Assembly: GCA_021286855.1 (NCBI GenBank)
Contig: JAJTBO010000011.1
Span: 1-64,000, forward strand
Reading direction: 5' to 3'
Origin: Hyphomicrobiales bacterium
GTDB lineage: Bacteria; Pseudomonadota; Alphaproteobacteria; Rhizobiales; Ancalomicrobiaceae
DNA length: 64,000 bases
Shown here: piece by piece, positions 46,798 through 56,467 of the stretch
How the letters are laid out: each line of letters begins with the position of its first letter
Numbering within the stretch: the stretch's first letter is position 1
Made by a program: the position numbers and the translations under genes
The notes under the pieces: generated by a model
The model's input: the letters and a program-made list of their open reading frames with translations, nothing else
Database searches by the model: none
Told to the model about the DNA's origin: nothing

Positions 46798-47360
46798 CCG
46801 TGAAGACCAAGCCGCCGCTCGAGAACGACTATCCGGCCCAGATCTACCGGCGCGAGCCCGAGCCCTATCATCCGCCGGAATATCTGCCCTATCTCGACAA
46901 GGCGGTCGAGGCGGTCCGGTCGTTGAAGCTGATCGTCTTCGGGCTGCTCGCCGGCACGCTGTTGATGGCGCTCTACGGCTTCTTTCTGATCTGGCAGCTG
47001 ACCCACGACAGCCACCGCATGGTCGAGCAGACCGTGCGGATGGCCGAGGAGATGGTGGCGATCCGCGCCTCGATGGACGGCATGAGCCGCAACATCGACG
47101 CGATGCGCGGCAATCTCGGCGAGGTGCGCGACAGCATGCGCACGATGAACGACAGCGTCGGCGCGATGAACGCCTCGGTCGCCCACATGGCCGGCTCGGT
47201 CGGCCTGATTCAGCACTCGACGAGCAATCTCGACCGGTCCTTCGGACCGGCGATGGGGATGATGAACTCCTTCATCCCCTTCGGCTGGGGCGGCAACACC
47301 TGGCGCGGCGCGCCGCCCTACGCCCCGCCGCCGCCGATCGCGGCCGCGCCGGGGCGCTGA
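46794..47360 (+). CDS. Single-pass membrane protein with Met-rich coiled coil
   Basis: A 188-residue protein. A cytoplasmic N-terminal part of about 45 residues is followed by one transmembrane segment (LIVFGLLAGTLLMALYGFFLIW). A long coiled coil follows with Met at regular positions (MDGMSRNIDAMRGNLGEVRDSM), and the C-terminus ends FGWGGNTWRG with a Pro tail, recalling the GWGG repeats of the secreted proteins. It could link the ParA-like ATPase across the membrane to periplasmic cargo, which is inference. Confidence 0.65.
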   Translation: MTVKTKPPLENDYPAQIYRREPEPYHPPEYLPYLDKAVEAVRSLKLIVFGLLAGTLLMALYGFFLIWQLTHDSHRMVEQTVRMAEEMVAIRASMDGMSRNIDAMRGNLGEVRDSMRTMNDSVGAMNASVAHMAGSVGLIQHSTSNLDRSFGPAMGMMNSFIPFGWGGNTWRGAPPYAPPPPIAAAPGR

Positions 47361-47366
47361 GGCGGA

Positions 47367-47762
47367 TCAGCGCTTGCAGGAGGCGTAGGCTTCGGTGGTC
47401 GCCGAATACCACGCGTCGGGCACCTGACGGTTCTCGTCGACCTTGACGATCTCCTCGTCCGTGACCGGCTTCATCGCGCGGGTCGAGGCGCACTGGCAGG
47501 CGTCGACGATCTTCTGCTGCTTGGCGGAAATGATGTTCGCCGCCTTGCTCTTGGCCTTGGCGTCGGCTTTTTCGTCCGGCTTGTCGGCGTCGAAGTCTTC
47601 CTTGGCGGCTTCCTGATAGACGCAGGCGTCGAGCAGGATGCGCCGCACCAACTCGCGCGACGCCTTGGACTGCGGGATCGTCTCCGCAGCCGCCGCATCG
47701 AAGGCGAAGAGCGCGAGAACGGCGACGGAAGCGGCGCGAAGGACGGCGACGGCGCGAGCCAT
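47367..47762 (-). CDS. Small exported hypothetical protein
   Basis: A 131-residue protein with a signal peptide (VLRAASVAVLALFAFDAAAA). Mature-part cysteines are at DACVYQ, DACQCA and YASCKR, so two disulfides are possible. It ends seven bases after the convergent membrane coiled-coil gene. It is not recognised as a member of a known family. Function unknown. Confidence 0.6.
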   Translation of the reverse strand: MARAVAVLRAASVAVLALFAFDAAAAETIPQSKASRELVRRILLDACVYQEAAKEDFDADKPDEKADAKAKSKAANIISAKQQKIVDACQCASTRAMKPVTDEEIVKVDENRQVPDAWYSATTEAYASCKR

Positions 47763-47846
47763 GGAAGGTCTCCGGAAACGGGAAGGCGCGTCGGGCGACG
47801 CGGGGGAAGGGAGGAAATCCTCCGATACCTGCTCGGCCGTCCGCCC

Positions 47847-49964
47847 TCAAGTGCAAGGAGGTGACACGTCCCCCGGATTCCACCGTTCGATGCGCACCCG
47901 GTTGTCGTGGAAGGCCGCGCCGCCGTAAGGCGCCGCCTGATCCGCGCCGGTCAGGGAATTGACGCCACGTCCGTCGGGATGCGCCGAGTTGGGATGGATC
48001 CCCTCGACCACAACCACGCCGCGCCGAATGCCGTCGAAGGCCTCCGCCGCGAGCCGCACCGCGCCGCGCGTATTGGCCAGACGGACCTCCTCGCCGTCGG
48101 CGATGCCGAGGGCGGCGAGATCGTCGGGGTGGATCTTGGCGCGCGGTCCCTTCTCCTTGGCCTGCGACGTCGCCGTCTCGGTGAAGGTGGAATTCAGGAA
48201 ATTGCGCGCCGGCGGCGTCACCAGACGGAAGGGATGCTCGGCGTCGGCCGTCTCGATCACGTCCCACTGGTCGGGAAGACGCGGCATCTCGGCCCACGGC
48301 CCCATCGGTCCGTCGTTTTCGGCGACGATCTTCGTCCACTCCGGCGCGAAACGGAACTTGCCGTCGGGATGGCCGAAGCCGTCGAGGAAATGCGCCTGTT
48401 CGAACGGCGGCTGGCAATCGACCAACGGCCGATCCGTCAGCGCGTCGAACGTGCCGAAGCCCCCCTCACGCAGCATGAAGTCGACGTGTTCACGCGCCGT
48501 CATCTCGAAGCCGGGGTGGGCGACGCCGAGGCGCTCGGCCAATTCGCAGACGACGAAATGATTCTCGCGCGCCTCGCCCGGCGGCTCGATCAGCTTCGGG
48601 CCGAGCAGCAGATACTGGTTGCCGCCGCCCTTGTAGAGGTCGTCGTGTTCGAGGAAGGTCGTCGCCGGCAGGACGATGTCGGCCATCTCTGCGGTGTCGG
48701 TCATGAACTGCTCGTGGACCGCGACGAAGAGGTCGTCGCGAGAGAAGCCCGCCCTCACCTTCTCCTGGTCCGGCGCGACCGACATCGGGTTGGTGTTCTG
48801 GATCAGCATCGCCGCGACCTTGGCCCCGTGCTTCAACGAGGCCGGATCACCGGTCAGGATCGCCCCGATCCGGCTCTGGTCGAGCCGGCGCACGCCGGGA
48901 TCGAGGAGATCGCGTCCCTCGACGAGGCTCTTGTCGATCTTGAAGATCGCGCCGTTGTTGTGGAAGGCGCCGCCGCCCTCGTGCCGCCAATTGCCGGCGA
49001 CGACGGGGATGGAGCTCGCCGCATGCATCGCGACCGCGCCGTTGCGCTGGCGCGAGAAGCCGTAACCGAGCCGGAAGAAGGTCTTCGGCGTCGTGCCGAT
49101 CAGCTTCGCGAAGGCCTCGATCTCGGCCGCCGGCACGCCGCAGATCGCTTCGGCCCAGGCCGGCGTGCGGGTCGCGAGATGCGCCTCGAACTCGGCCGGC
49201 ACGTCGGAATAGTTCGCCAGATAATCGCGATCGGCGAGGCCGTCGCGGAAGAGGACGTGCATCACCGCGCAGGCGAGAGCCGCATCGGTGCCGGGCCGGA
49301 CGATCAGCGCGACGTCGGCCTGTTCCATCGTCGGGGTGCGATAGACGTCGACGACGGCGATCTTGGCGCCGCGCTCCTTGCGGGCGCGGATCGCGTGCGT
49401 CATCACGTTGACCTGGGTCGCGACCGCATTGGTGCCCCAGATCACCACGAAATCCGACTTCGCCATTTCGCGCGGATCCGCGCCGGTGAGCCGTCCGGTC
49501 CCGGCGATCCAGCCCGGCCAGGCGAGCGCGGTGCAGATCGTGCCGTATTCCTCGGAATATTTCTTGGCGCGGCGCAGGCGGTGGATGCCGTCGCGTTGCA
49601 CCTGCCCCATCGTGCCGGCGTAATAGTAGGGCCAGACGCTCTCCGCGCCGTGGGCGGCCTCCGCCTTCAGGAATTCCTCGGCGATCCTGTCGAGCGCCTC
49701 GTTCCAGCCGATCTCGCGGAACTGCCTCGATCCCTTCGGGCCGGTCCGAAGCAGCGGCTTCAGGAGACGCTTCGGCGAATGGACGCGCTCGGCGTAGCGC
49801 GCCACCTTCGCGCAGATCACGCCGGCCGTGTAGCTGTTCTCGGTCGAACCGCGGACGCGGCCGATGGTGCGCTCGTCGAGCACGTCGACCTCGAGGCTGC
49901 AGGTCGAGGGGCAGTCGTGCGGACAGGTGGTGCGCCCGATGCGCGGGAAGATCGTCTCGTTCAT
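47847..49964 (-). CDS. Molybdopterin-dependent oxidoreductase, DMSO-reductase family
   Basis: A 705-residue protein. The N-terminal [4Fe-4S] motif is Cys14/18/22/51 (CPHDCPSTC and VICAK), then the DMSO-reductase fold with VIWGTNAVATQ and the C-terminal molybdopterin domain. No Tat leader precedes the cluster motif, so it should be cytoplasmic. The substrate is not known. The next gene upstream (DUF1467) is over 100 bases away and in the same direction. It is not clearly part of the adjacent sulfur cluster. Confidence 0.85.
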   Translation of the reverse strand: MNETIFPRIGRTTCPHDCPSTCSLEVDVLDERTIGRVRGSTENSYTAGVICAKVARYAERVHSPKRLLKPLLRTGPKGSRQFREIGWNEALDRIAEEFLKAEAAHGAESVWPYYYAGTMGQVQRDGIHRLRRAKKYSEEYGTICTALAWPGWIAGTGRLTGADPREMAKSDFVVIWGTNAVATQVNVMTHAIRARKERGAKIAVVDVYRTPTMEQADVALIVRPGTDAALACAVMHVLFRDGLADRDYLANYSDVPAEFEAHLATRTPAWAEAICGVPAAEIEAFAKLIGTTPKTFFRLGYGFSRQRNGAVAMHAASSIPVVAGNWRHEGGGAFHNNGAIFKIDKSLVEGRDLLDPGVRRLDQSRIGAILTGDPASLKHGAKVAAMLIQNTNPMSVAPDQEKVRAGFSRDDLFVAVHEQFMTDTAEMADIVLPATTFLEHDDLYKGGGNQYLLLGPKLIEPPGEARENHFVVCELAERLGVAHPGFEMTAREHVDFMLREGGFGTFDALTDRPLVDCQPPFEQAHFLDGFGHPDGKFRFAPEWTKIVAENDGPMGPWAEMPRLPDQWDVIETADAEHPFRLVTPPARNFLNSTFTETATSQAKEKGPRAKIHPDDLAALGIADGEEVRLANTRGAVRLAAEAFDGIRRGVVVVEGIHPNSAHPDGRGVNSLTGADQAAPYGGAAFHDNRVRIERWNPGDVSPPCT

Positions 49965-50081
49965 GGCGGCCTCGACGGCGAAAGGGCCGTGAGTATCGCA
50001 GGTCGCTTCGCGGCTCGGGAGGGGCGGCGGCGATGAAATTCTTCGAAGCTCTCGATCAGCGCCGTCGATCGGTCGGGACGC

Positions 50082-50345
50082 TCAATGGAACTTCGGCAGC
50101 AGCGGCACGTCGTCGAGCGACAGACCGGAGTTCATCAGCGCCCAGAGACCGGCGAAGACGATTCCCGCCAACACCGTCGTCAGCGCCGCCTTGAGGAGGA
50201 GTTGCGGCCGCGCGGGGGCGGAGGCGGGGGTACCCGGCACGACGTCGCCGACCTCGCCCTGCGTCCGCACCTTCAGGGGCAGCACGACGAAGAGCGCCAC
50301 CCACCAGATCACGAAATAGATGGCGATCGCCGTTCCGATCCGCAT
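50082..50345 (-). CDS. DUF1467 family membrane protein
   Basis: An 87-residue protein with two transmembrane segments (AIAIYFVIWWVALFVVLPL and AALTTVLAGIVFAGLWALM). The opening and the VVLPLKVRTQGEVG region match DUF1467, a small alphaproteobacterial family of unknown function. It is often found after mce, as here, 114 bases after it. Confidence 0.85.
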   Translation of the reverse strand: MRIGTAIAIYFVIWWVALFVVLPLKVRTQGEVGDVVPGTPASAPARPQLLLKAALTTVLAGIVFAGLWALMNSGLSLDDVPLLPKFH

Positions 50346-50459
50346 CGCGCCCCTCCCCGCTCGGCGGCCGTCGCGCCGCTCTTCGCCTCAGAATAGGACG
50401 AAGGCGCCGGACGGGTCGAGCCGTCGGCGCCTTCGATCACGGTTTCGGCGAGCTCGGGG

Positions 50460-50864
50460 TCAGACCTGCTCGATCTCGACCAGGGTGCCGCAGAAGTCCT
50501 TCGGGTGGAGGAACAGCACCGGCTTGCCGTGCGCGCCGATCTTCGGCTCGCCGTTGCCGAGCACGCGCGCGCCGTCGGCCTTCAGCTTGTCGCGGGCCGC
50601 GATGATGTCCTCGACCTCGTAGCAGACGTGATGGATGCCGCCGGCCGGGTTCTTCTCGACGAAGCCGGCGATGGTCGAGTTCTCGCCGAGTGGCTCCAGC
50701 AGCTCGATCTTGGTGTTCGGCAGCTGCACGAAGACCACGGTGACGCCGTGCGCCGGCTGCGGCAGCGGCTCGGAGACCTCGGCGCCGAGCGTGTCGCGAT
50801 AGATCGCGGTGGCGGCGGCGAGATCCTTGACCGCGATCGCCACGTGATTGAGCCGTCCGATCAT
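50460..50864 (-). CDS. mce: Methylmalonyl-CoA epimerase
   Basis: A 134-residue VOC-fold enzyme. The metal ligands sit in LNHVAIAV (His), GGIHHVCYEV (His) and the end ...LVEIEQV (Glu). It interconverts (R)- and (S)-methylmalonyl-CoA in propionyl-CoA use. It is 88 bases downstream of rnj, in the same direction. The length is normal. Confidence 0.94.
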   Translation of the reverse strand: MIGRLNHVAIAVKDLAAATAIYRDTLGAEVSEPLPQPAHGVTVVFVQLPNTKIELLEPLGENSTIAGFVEKNPAGGIHHVCYEVEDIIAARDKLKADGARVLGNGEPKIGAHGKPVLFLHPKDFCGTLVEIEQV

Positions 50865-50952
50865 GTGTTGCCCTCCAACGAGTTCGAAATCTCGGAAATG
50901 TCCCGTCTGGATTACGCGTCGGCGCGCGTCCCGTCCATGCCTCTCGCCTCCG

Positions 50953-52635
50953 TCAGATCACGGAGACGAGCACCTCGACGATCGGCTTCTTGCTCCAACG
51001 CTCGTTGACCGCGCCGCGCACGGCGCGCTTGACCGCGTCGCCGACGAGGGCGGCGTCCTTGCGCTTCGGCCGCGGCAGACCATCGAGGGTGGCGGACGCC
51101 GCCGTCTCGACGACGTCGCGGAACGCATGTCCGTAGGCGTCCTCCTCCGGCAGGCCGATCAGCGCGGCTTCCGGATCGGCGAGCGCATTGCCCTTCGCGT
51201 CGAGGGTCAGGGACACCACCACCACGCCGGCGAAGGAGGCCTTGCGCCGCGCCGCCGCGCCCGACTTGTCGGGCTCGGTCAGGAGCGAACCGTCGCGGAA
51301 CAGCCGGCCGACGAAGACCTCGTCGACCTCCTCGACCGGTCCCGGCGCGAGGCGGAGCATCCGCCCGTTGAGGGCCCGCCCGATCTCCTTCACCCCGAGC
51401 GAGCGGGCGAAGTCGGCATGGACGGAGAGATGCAGCGCCTCGCCATGCACCGGCACCGACACTTCGGGGCGCACCGCCTCGTAGAGCATCGCCATCTCGC
51501 CGCGACGCGGATGGCCGGAGACGTGGACGAGGCCGTCGCGATCGGTGACGATCTTCACGCCCTTGGCGGCGAGCGCGTTCATGATCGCGTTGACCGACTT
51601 CTCGTTGCCGGGGATCGTGCGCGAGGAGAAGATCATCGTGTCGCCGGCCGACATGGCGACGTGGCGGTGTTCGCCCGAGGCGATCCGCGCCAGCATGGCG
51701 CGGCTCTCGCCCTGGCTTCCGGTCAGCAGCGCCACCACCTTGTCGCGCGGCAGATAGCCGTAGGCCTCGTCGTCGAGGAAGGCCGGCAGCCCGTCGAGCA
51801 GGCCGCATTCCTTGGCGACGTCGATGGCGCGGCGCATGGCGCGGCCCATCACCACCAGATTGCGCTCCGCCTTCTCCGCCGCTTCGGCGACGGCGCGGAT
51901 GCGGCCGATGTTCGAGGCGAAGGTGGTGACGCAGACCCGATGCGGCGCGGCCGCAACGATCTCGGCGAGCGACGCCGCGACCTCGCTCTCCGACGGGCTC
52001 GTCCCCTCGCGCAGCACATTGGTCGAATCGTTGATCAGCGCCCGGACGCCTTCGTCGCCGATGGCGCGGAACCGATCGAAATCGGTGGTCCAGCCGGTCA
52101 CCGGGGTCGCGTCGACCTTCCAGTCGCCGGTGTGGATCACCGTGCCGAGCGGGGTGCGGATGGCGAGGGAACAGGCCTCGGGGATCGAATGGGCGACCGA
52201 GACCGCCTCGATCTCGAAGTCGCCGAGCCGGAAGCGATCGCCGGCGGTGTAGAGCGTCACCGGGATCTCGGGCGCGCCGCCTTCCGCCGCGCCCTTGGCC
52301 TCGAGCAGGCCGGCGGCGAAGGGCGTCATGTAGAGCGGCGCCTTCAGGCGCGGCCACAGCTCCAGGATCGCGCCGAAGTGGTCCTCGTGCGCGTGGGTGA
52401 TGACGATGCCGACGAGGTTCTTCCGCTCCTCCTCGATGAACCGCAGATCCGGAAAGATCAGGTCGACGCCGGGTTCGTCGAACTCCGAGGCGAAGGTGAT
52501 GCCGAGATCGACCATCAGCCACTTGCGGTCGTCCTCCGGGCCGAAGCCGTAGAGGGCGCAGTTCATTCCGATTTCGCCGACCCCGCCGAGCGGCAGGAAC
52601 ACCAGTTCGTCACCCTTGCGGGCCTTCTTCGTCAT
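50953..52635 (-). CDS. rnj: Ribonuclease J
   Basis: A 560-residue metallo-beta-lactamase/beta-CASP ribonuclease. The zinc motif HAHEDH (ITHAHEDHFGAI) is near residues 81-86, and beta-CASP parts (VSGHPRRGEM, VPVHGE) follow. It degrades and matures RNA with 5'-exo and endonuclease activity. Its ATG overlaps the birA stop by four bases, while the longer open frame upstream is the birA shadow. Confidence 0.96.
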   Translation of the reverse strand: MTKKARKGDELVFLPLGGVGEIGMNCALYGFGPEDDRKWLMVDLGITFASEFDEPGVDLIFPDLRFIEEERKNLVGIVITHAHEDHFGAILELWPRLKAPLYMTPFAAGLLEAKGAAEGGAPEIPVTLYTAGDRFRLGDFEIEAVSVAHSIPEACSLAIRTPLGTVIHTGDWKVDATPVTGWTTDFDRFRAIGDEGVRALINDSTNVLREGTSPSESEVAASLAEIVAAAPHRVCVTTFASNIGRIRAVAEAAEKAERNLVVMGRAMRRAIDVAKECGLLDGLPAFLDDEAYGYLPRDKVVALLTGSQGESRAMLARIASGEHRHVAMSAGDTMIFSSRTIPGNEKSVNAIMNALAAKGVKIVTDRDGLVHVSGHPRRGEMAMLYEAVRPEVSVPVHGEALHLSVHADFARSLGVKEIGRALNGRMLRLAPGPVEEVDEVFVGRLFRDGSLLTEPDKSGAAARRKASFAGVVVVSLTLDAKGNALADPEAALIGLPEEDAYGHAFRDVVETAASATLDGLPRPKRKDAALVGDAVKRAVRGAVNERWSKKPIVEVLVSVI

Positions 52636-53429
52636 GATCCGTCCTTCTGGGCGGGAAAGAACACGTCTCCCGCAGAAATCTTCCGTCGCGAGCCGTCGGC
52701 GCGCGCCAACATCAGATGCCCGGCATCGTCGATGCCTTCGAAGACGCCTTCGTCCTCGCCCTCGACCAGCCGCACCCGGATCGCGCCGCCGAGCCCGACG
52801 GCGCGGGCGAGCCATGCCGACCGGATCGCCGGGAAGCCAGCGCCCTCGGCCCATTCGGCGATGCGCGCGGCGAATGTCTCGCGCAGCGCCGCGAACAACG
52901 CCTCGGGGCGCACGTCGAAACCTTCGAGGAGCAGATTGGTCGCTGGGGTCTCGGTGCCGAAGGGATGATGCCGGCAGTTGACGCCGATGCCGACCGCGAC
53001 CGCCGTGCGTCCGTCCGGGGTCCGCGCCGCCTCGAGCAGGATGCCGACGAACTTGCGTCCGCCGATCATCAGATCGTTCGGCCACTTCAGACCTGGTCGG
53101 CAGCGGCCTTCGGTCGCCGCTTCGACGGCGTCGGCGGTCGCAACGGCGCTGACGAAGGGCAGTTCGGGAAGGTGGTCGGGCAGGCCGGGATCGATCAACA
53201 GCGCCGAGGCGTAGAGATTGCCCGGCTCGGAGGTCCAGGCGCGGCCGCGCCGCGCTCGTCCGCCGGCCTGCGTCTCGGCGACGACCCAGACCCGCCCCGG
53301 ATCACCGTGGCGGGCCAAGTCGAGCACGTCGAGATTGGTGGAGACGGTCGCGCCCTTGGGCGTCACCCGCCAGGACGCCGCTTCGGCGGAGGCCGACGAC
53401 CGCCCCCCGCCGAACCGAGGGTCGGTCAT
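52632..53429 (-). CDS. birA: Biotin-[acetyl-CoA-carboxylase] ligase BirA (no DNA-binding domain)
   Basis: A 265-residue ligase with the biotin motif GGRARRGRAW and the catalytic LKWPNDLMIGGRKFVGILLE. It lacks the N-terminal helix-turn-helix of the E. coli BirA repressor. It attaches biotin to the carboxyl carrier protein. The ATG overlaps the nuoN stop (TGATG), which indicates translational coupling to the complex I operon. Confidence 0.95.
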   Translation of the reverse strand: MTDPRFGGGRSSASAEAASWRVTPKGATVSTNLDVLDLARHGDPGRVWVVAETQAGGRARRGRAWTSEPGNLYASALLIDPGLPDHLPELPFVSAVATADAVEAATEGRCRPGLKWPNDLMIGGRKFVGILLEAARTPDGRTAVAVGIGVNCRHHPFGTETPATNLLLEGFDVRPEALFAALRETFAARIAEWAEGAGFPAIRSAWLARAVGLGGAIRVRLVEGEDEGVFEGIDDAGHLMLARADGSRRKISAGDVFFPAQKDGS

Positions 53430-54853
53430 CAGAACAGCGACTTGGCGGCCGCCGCAGCGGCCGCGGTCAGGCCGTTGCCGGCGAAGAAGAACACCAGCAC
53501 GAAGACGCTCGCCACCGCGAAGACCGCCTTCTGCTCGAACGAGGCCGCATCGAGATCGGCCGCCGGCTCGTCGAAGTAGATCACCTTGACGATGCGGATG
53601 TAATAGAACGCGCCGACCACCGAGGCGATCACACCGAGCACGGCGAGCCAATAGAGGTGCGCCGCGACGGCCGCCTGGAACACGTACAGCTTGCCGAAGA
53701 AGCCGGCGAGCGGCGGGATGCCCGCGAGGCTGAACATCAGCATGGCCAGGCCGAAGGCGGCGAGCGGGCTCTTGCGCGACAGGCCGGCGAGATCGGCGAT
53801 CGCCTCGACCGGCTTGCCGTCACGCCGCATCGCGATGATCATCGCGAAGGCGCCGAGGGTGGTCACCAGATAGATCGACAGATAGACGACGACGCCCGAG
53901 ACGCCCTCCGGGGTTCCGGCGGCGAGGCCGACCAGGGCGTAGCCCATGTGGCCGATCGACGAATAGGCCATCAGTCGCTTGATGTTCTTCTGCCCGATAC
54001 CGGCGAAGGCGCCGAGCGCCATCGAGGCGATGGCGATGAAGGCGACGATCTGCTGCCAGGACGGGCCGACCGTGCCGAAGGCCTCGACGCAGACGCGCAC
54101 GATCAGCGCGAAGGCGGCGACCTTCGGGGCGGCGGCGAAGAAGGCGGTGACCGGCGTCGGGGAGCCTTCGTAGACGTCCGGGGTCCACATGTGGAACGGC
54201 ACGGCCGAGATCTTGAAGGCGAGGCCGGCCATCATGAAGACGAGGCCGAAGACCACGCCGGTCGAGGGATGGCCGTGCTTCAACGCCGCGGCGATGTCGG
54301 CGAAGCCGGTGTGGCCGGTGAAGCCGTAGGTCAGCGACGCGCCGTAGAGCAGCATGCCGGACGACAGCGCGCCGAGCACGAAATACTTCAGGCCCGCTTC
54401 GGTCGAGCGCACGTTGTCGCGGTCCATGGCGGCGACGACGTAGAGCGCCAGCGACTGCAGCTCCAGGCCGAGATAGAGCGAGATCAAGTCGTTCGCCGAG
54501 ATCATCAAGAGCATGCCGACCGAGGCCAGCACGGCGAGAACCGGATATTCGAAGCGGCCCCAGCCGTCGACCTTCGACGGCCCGGCGGAGAGCAGGATCG
54601 CCACGATCGAGCCGATCAGCGCCAGAACCTTCATGAAGTTGGCGAAGGGATCGACGACGAAGCTGCCGCCGAACCCGGCCGCCGCCTTCGGGCCGGCGAG
54701 GACCAGGAGAAGCGTCACGACCAGCAGCGCCACCGCGCCCCAGCCGACCGCGCCCGCCGACTTCTCGCCGGCGAAGACGCCGGCCATGAGAAGCGCCAGA
54801 GCGCCGATCGCGAGGACAATCTCCGGCAGCGCCGGCATCAGATCGAGTGTCAT
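53429..54853 (-). CDS. nuoN: NADH-quinone oxidoreductase subunit N
   Basis: A 474-residue antiporter-like membrane subunit with 13-14 transmembrane segments. The conserved [14 protein letters not shown] stretch (proton-path Glu) and the [21 protein letters not shown] segment are present. It is the last nuo gene, 102 bases after nuoM, and is followed by overlapping birA. Confidence 0.97.
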   Translation of the reverse strand: MTLDLMPALPEIVLAIGALALLMAGVFAGEKSAGAVGWGAVALLVVTLLLVLAGPKAAAGFGGSFVVDPFANFMKVLALIGSIVAILLSAGPSKVDGWGRFEYPVLAVLASVGMLLMISANDLISLYLGLELQSLALYVVAAMDRDNVRSTEAGLKYFVLGALSSGMLLYGASLTYGFTGHTGFADIAAALKHGHPSTGVVFGLVFMMAGLAFKISAVPFHMWTPDVYEGSPTPVTAFFAAAPKVAAFALIVRVCVEAFGTVGPSWQQIVAFIAIASMALGAFAGIGQKNIKRLMAYSSIGHMGYALVGLAAGTPEGVSGVVVYLSIYLVTTLGAFAMIIAMRRDGKPVEAIADLAGLSRKSPLAAFGLAMLMFSLAGIPPLAGFFGKLYVFQAAVAAHLYWLAVLGVIASVVGAFYYIRIVKVIYFDEPAADLDAASFEQKAVFAVASVFVLVFFFAGNGLTAAAAAAAKSLF

Positions 54854-54955
54854 GGACTTACTCTCGGCCCCAGTCGTCGTGTCGTACCGGCGTCTCCCCC
54901 GAGCCGCCGGCCATCTTCGTCGGTTTGCGTGCGGCCGAACCCCGGCCGCACCGTC

Positions 54956-56467
54956 TCAGTTCACCAGCATCGCGACCTTGGCCGAAGCGGCGATCGCGGC
55001 GGTGACCTTGGTCAGCATCGCCTGAACCGAAGCTTCGGAGGCGTTCAGGATCGGCGCCGGATAGACGCCGAAGAACACCGTCGCCGCCATCAGCGGGAAG
55101 AGCACCGCCCGCTCGCGCCAGTCGAGATCGAGGATGCCCTGCAGCGAGGGCTTCTCGAGCTTGCCGTAGAGCACGCGGGCGAGCAGGTAGAGCGCATAGG
55201 CCGCCGACAGGATCACGCCGGTCGTCGCGAAGAACGCCACCCAGCTGTTGGCGCGATAGGCGCCGAGCAGGGTGAGGAACTCGCCGATGAAGCCCGAGGT
55301 GCCCGGCAGGCCGACGTTCGCCATCGTGAACAGCATGAAGGCGACGCCGTACCACGGCATCCGGTTGACCAGCCCGCCGTACGCGGCGATCTCGCGGGTG
55401 TGCATGCGGTCGTAGATCACGCCGACGCAGAGGAACAGCGCCGAGGACACGAAGCCGTGGGAGATCATCTGGAAGATCGCCCCCTGCACGCCGGCCTGGT
55501 TCATCGTGAAGACGCCCATCGTCACGTAACCCATGTGGGCGACGGAGGAATAGGCGATCAGCTTCTTGATGTCCTCCTGCGCCAGCGCCACCAGCGAGGT
55601 GTAGACGATCGCCACCACCGACAACGTGAACACGAAGGGCGCGAACATCTCCGAGGCGACCGGGAACATCGGCAGCGAGAAGCGCAGGAAGCCGTAGCCG
55701 CCCATCTTCAGGAGGATGCCCGCCAGGATCACCGAGCCGGCCGTCGGCGCCTCGACGTGCGCGTCGGGAAGCCAGGTGTGGACCGGCCACATCGGCATCT
55801 TCACCGCGAAGGAGGCGAAGAAGGCGATCCAGGCCCAGGTCTGGAGCTGGACGGGGAAGCCGTGCTGCAGCAGCGTCGGGATGTCGGCGGTTCCGGCCTC
55901 GAAATACATCGCCAGCATCGCGATCAGCATCAAGACCGATCCGAGCAGGGTGTAGAGGAAGAACTTGAACGACGCGTAGACCCGACGCGGACCGCCCCAC
56001 ACGCCGATGATGATGAACATCGGAATGAGGCCGGCTTCGAAGAACACGTAGAAGAGCATCAGATCGAGCGCGGTGAAGACGCCGATCATCAGGGTCTCGA
56101 GCACCAGGAAGGCGATCATGTATTCCTTCACCCGGCTCTGCACGCTCTCCCAGGAGGCGAGGATGCAGAACGGCATGATGAAGGTGGTCAGCAGCACGAA
56201 GGCGACGGAGATGCCGTCGACGCCCATGTGATAGCTGAAGAGATCGCCGAGCCACCCGGCCTTCTCCTCCATCTGGAAGCCCGGGTTCGACGGATCGAAC
56301 CGCGCCCAGATCAGGAGCGAGGCGAGGAAATCGACCACCGTGGTCAGAAGCGCGATCATCCGGATCCGCTTCTTCGCCACCTCGTTGTCGCCCTTGACCA
56401 GCGCCGCGAAGACGACGCCGACCAACGGCAGAAACGTGACGATCGTGAGCACCGGCCAGTTGCCCAT
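54956..56467 (-). CDS. nuoM: NADH-quinone oxidoreductase subunit M
   Basis: A 503-residue antiporter-like subunit. [18 protein letters not shown] carries the proton-path Glu, and the key Lys lies in [21 protein letters not shown] and [16 protein letters not shown]. The start [10 protein letters not shown] overlaps the nuoL stop (TGATG). The longer open frame is the nuoL shadow. Confidence 0.97.
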   Translation of the reverse strand: MGNWPVLTIVTFLPLVGVVFAALVKGDNEVAKKRIRMIALLTTVVDFLASLLIWARFDPSNPGFQMEEKAGWLGDLFSYHMGVDGISVAFVLLTTFIMPFCILASWESVQSRVKEYMIAFLVLETLMIGVFTALDLMLFYVFFEAGLIPMFIIIGVWGGPRRVYASFKFFLYTLLGSVLMLIAMLAMYFEAGTADIPTLLQHGFPVQLQTWAWIAFFASFAVKMPMWPVHTWLPDAHVEAPTAGSVILAGILLKMGGYGFLRFSLPMFPVASEMFAPFVFTLSVVAIVYTSLVALAQEDIKKLIAYSSVAHMGYVTMGVFTMNQAGVQGAIFQMISHGFVSSALFLCVGVIYDRMHTREIAAYGGLVNRMPWYGVAFMLFTMANVGLPGTSGFIGEFLTLLGAYRANSWVAFFATTGVILSAAYALYLLARVLYGKLEKPSLQGILDLDWRERAVLFPLMAATVFFGVYPAPILNASEASVQAMLTKVTAAIAASAKVAMLVN

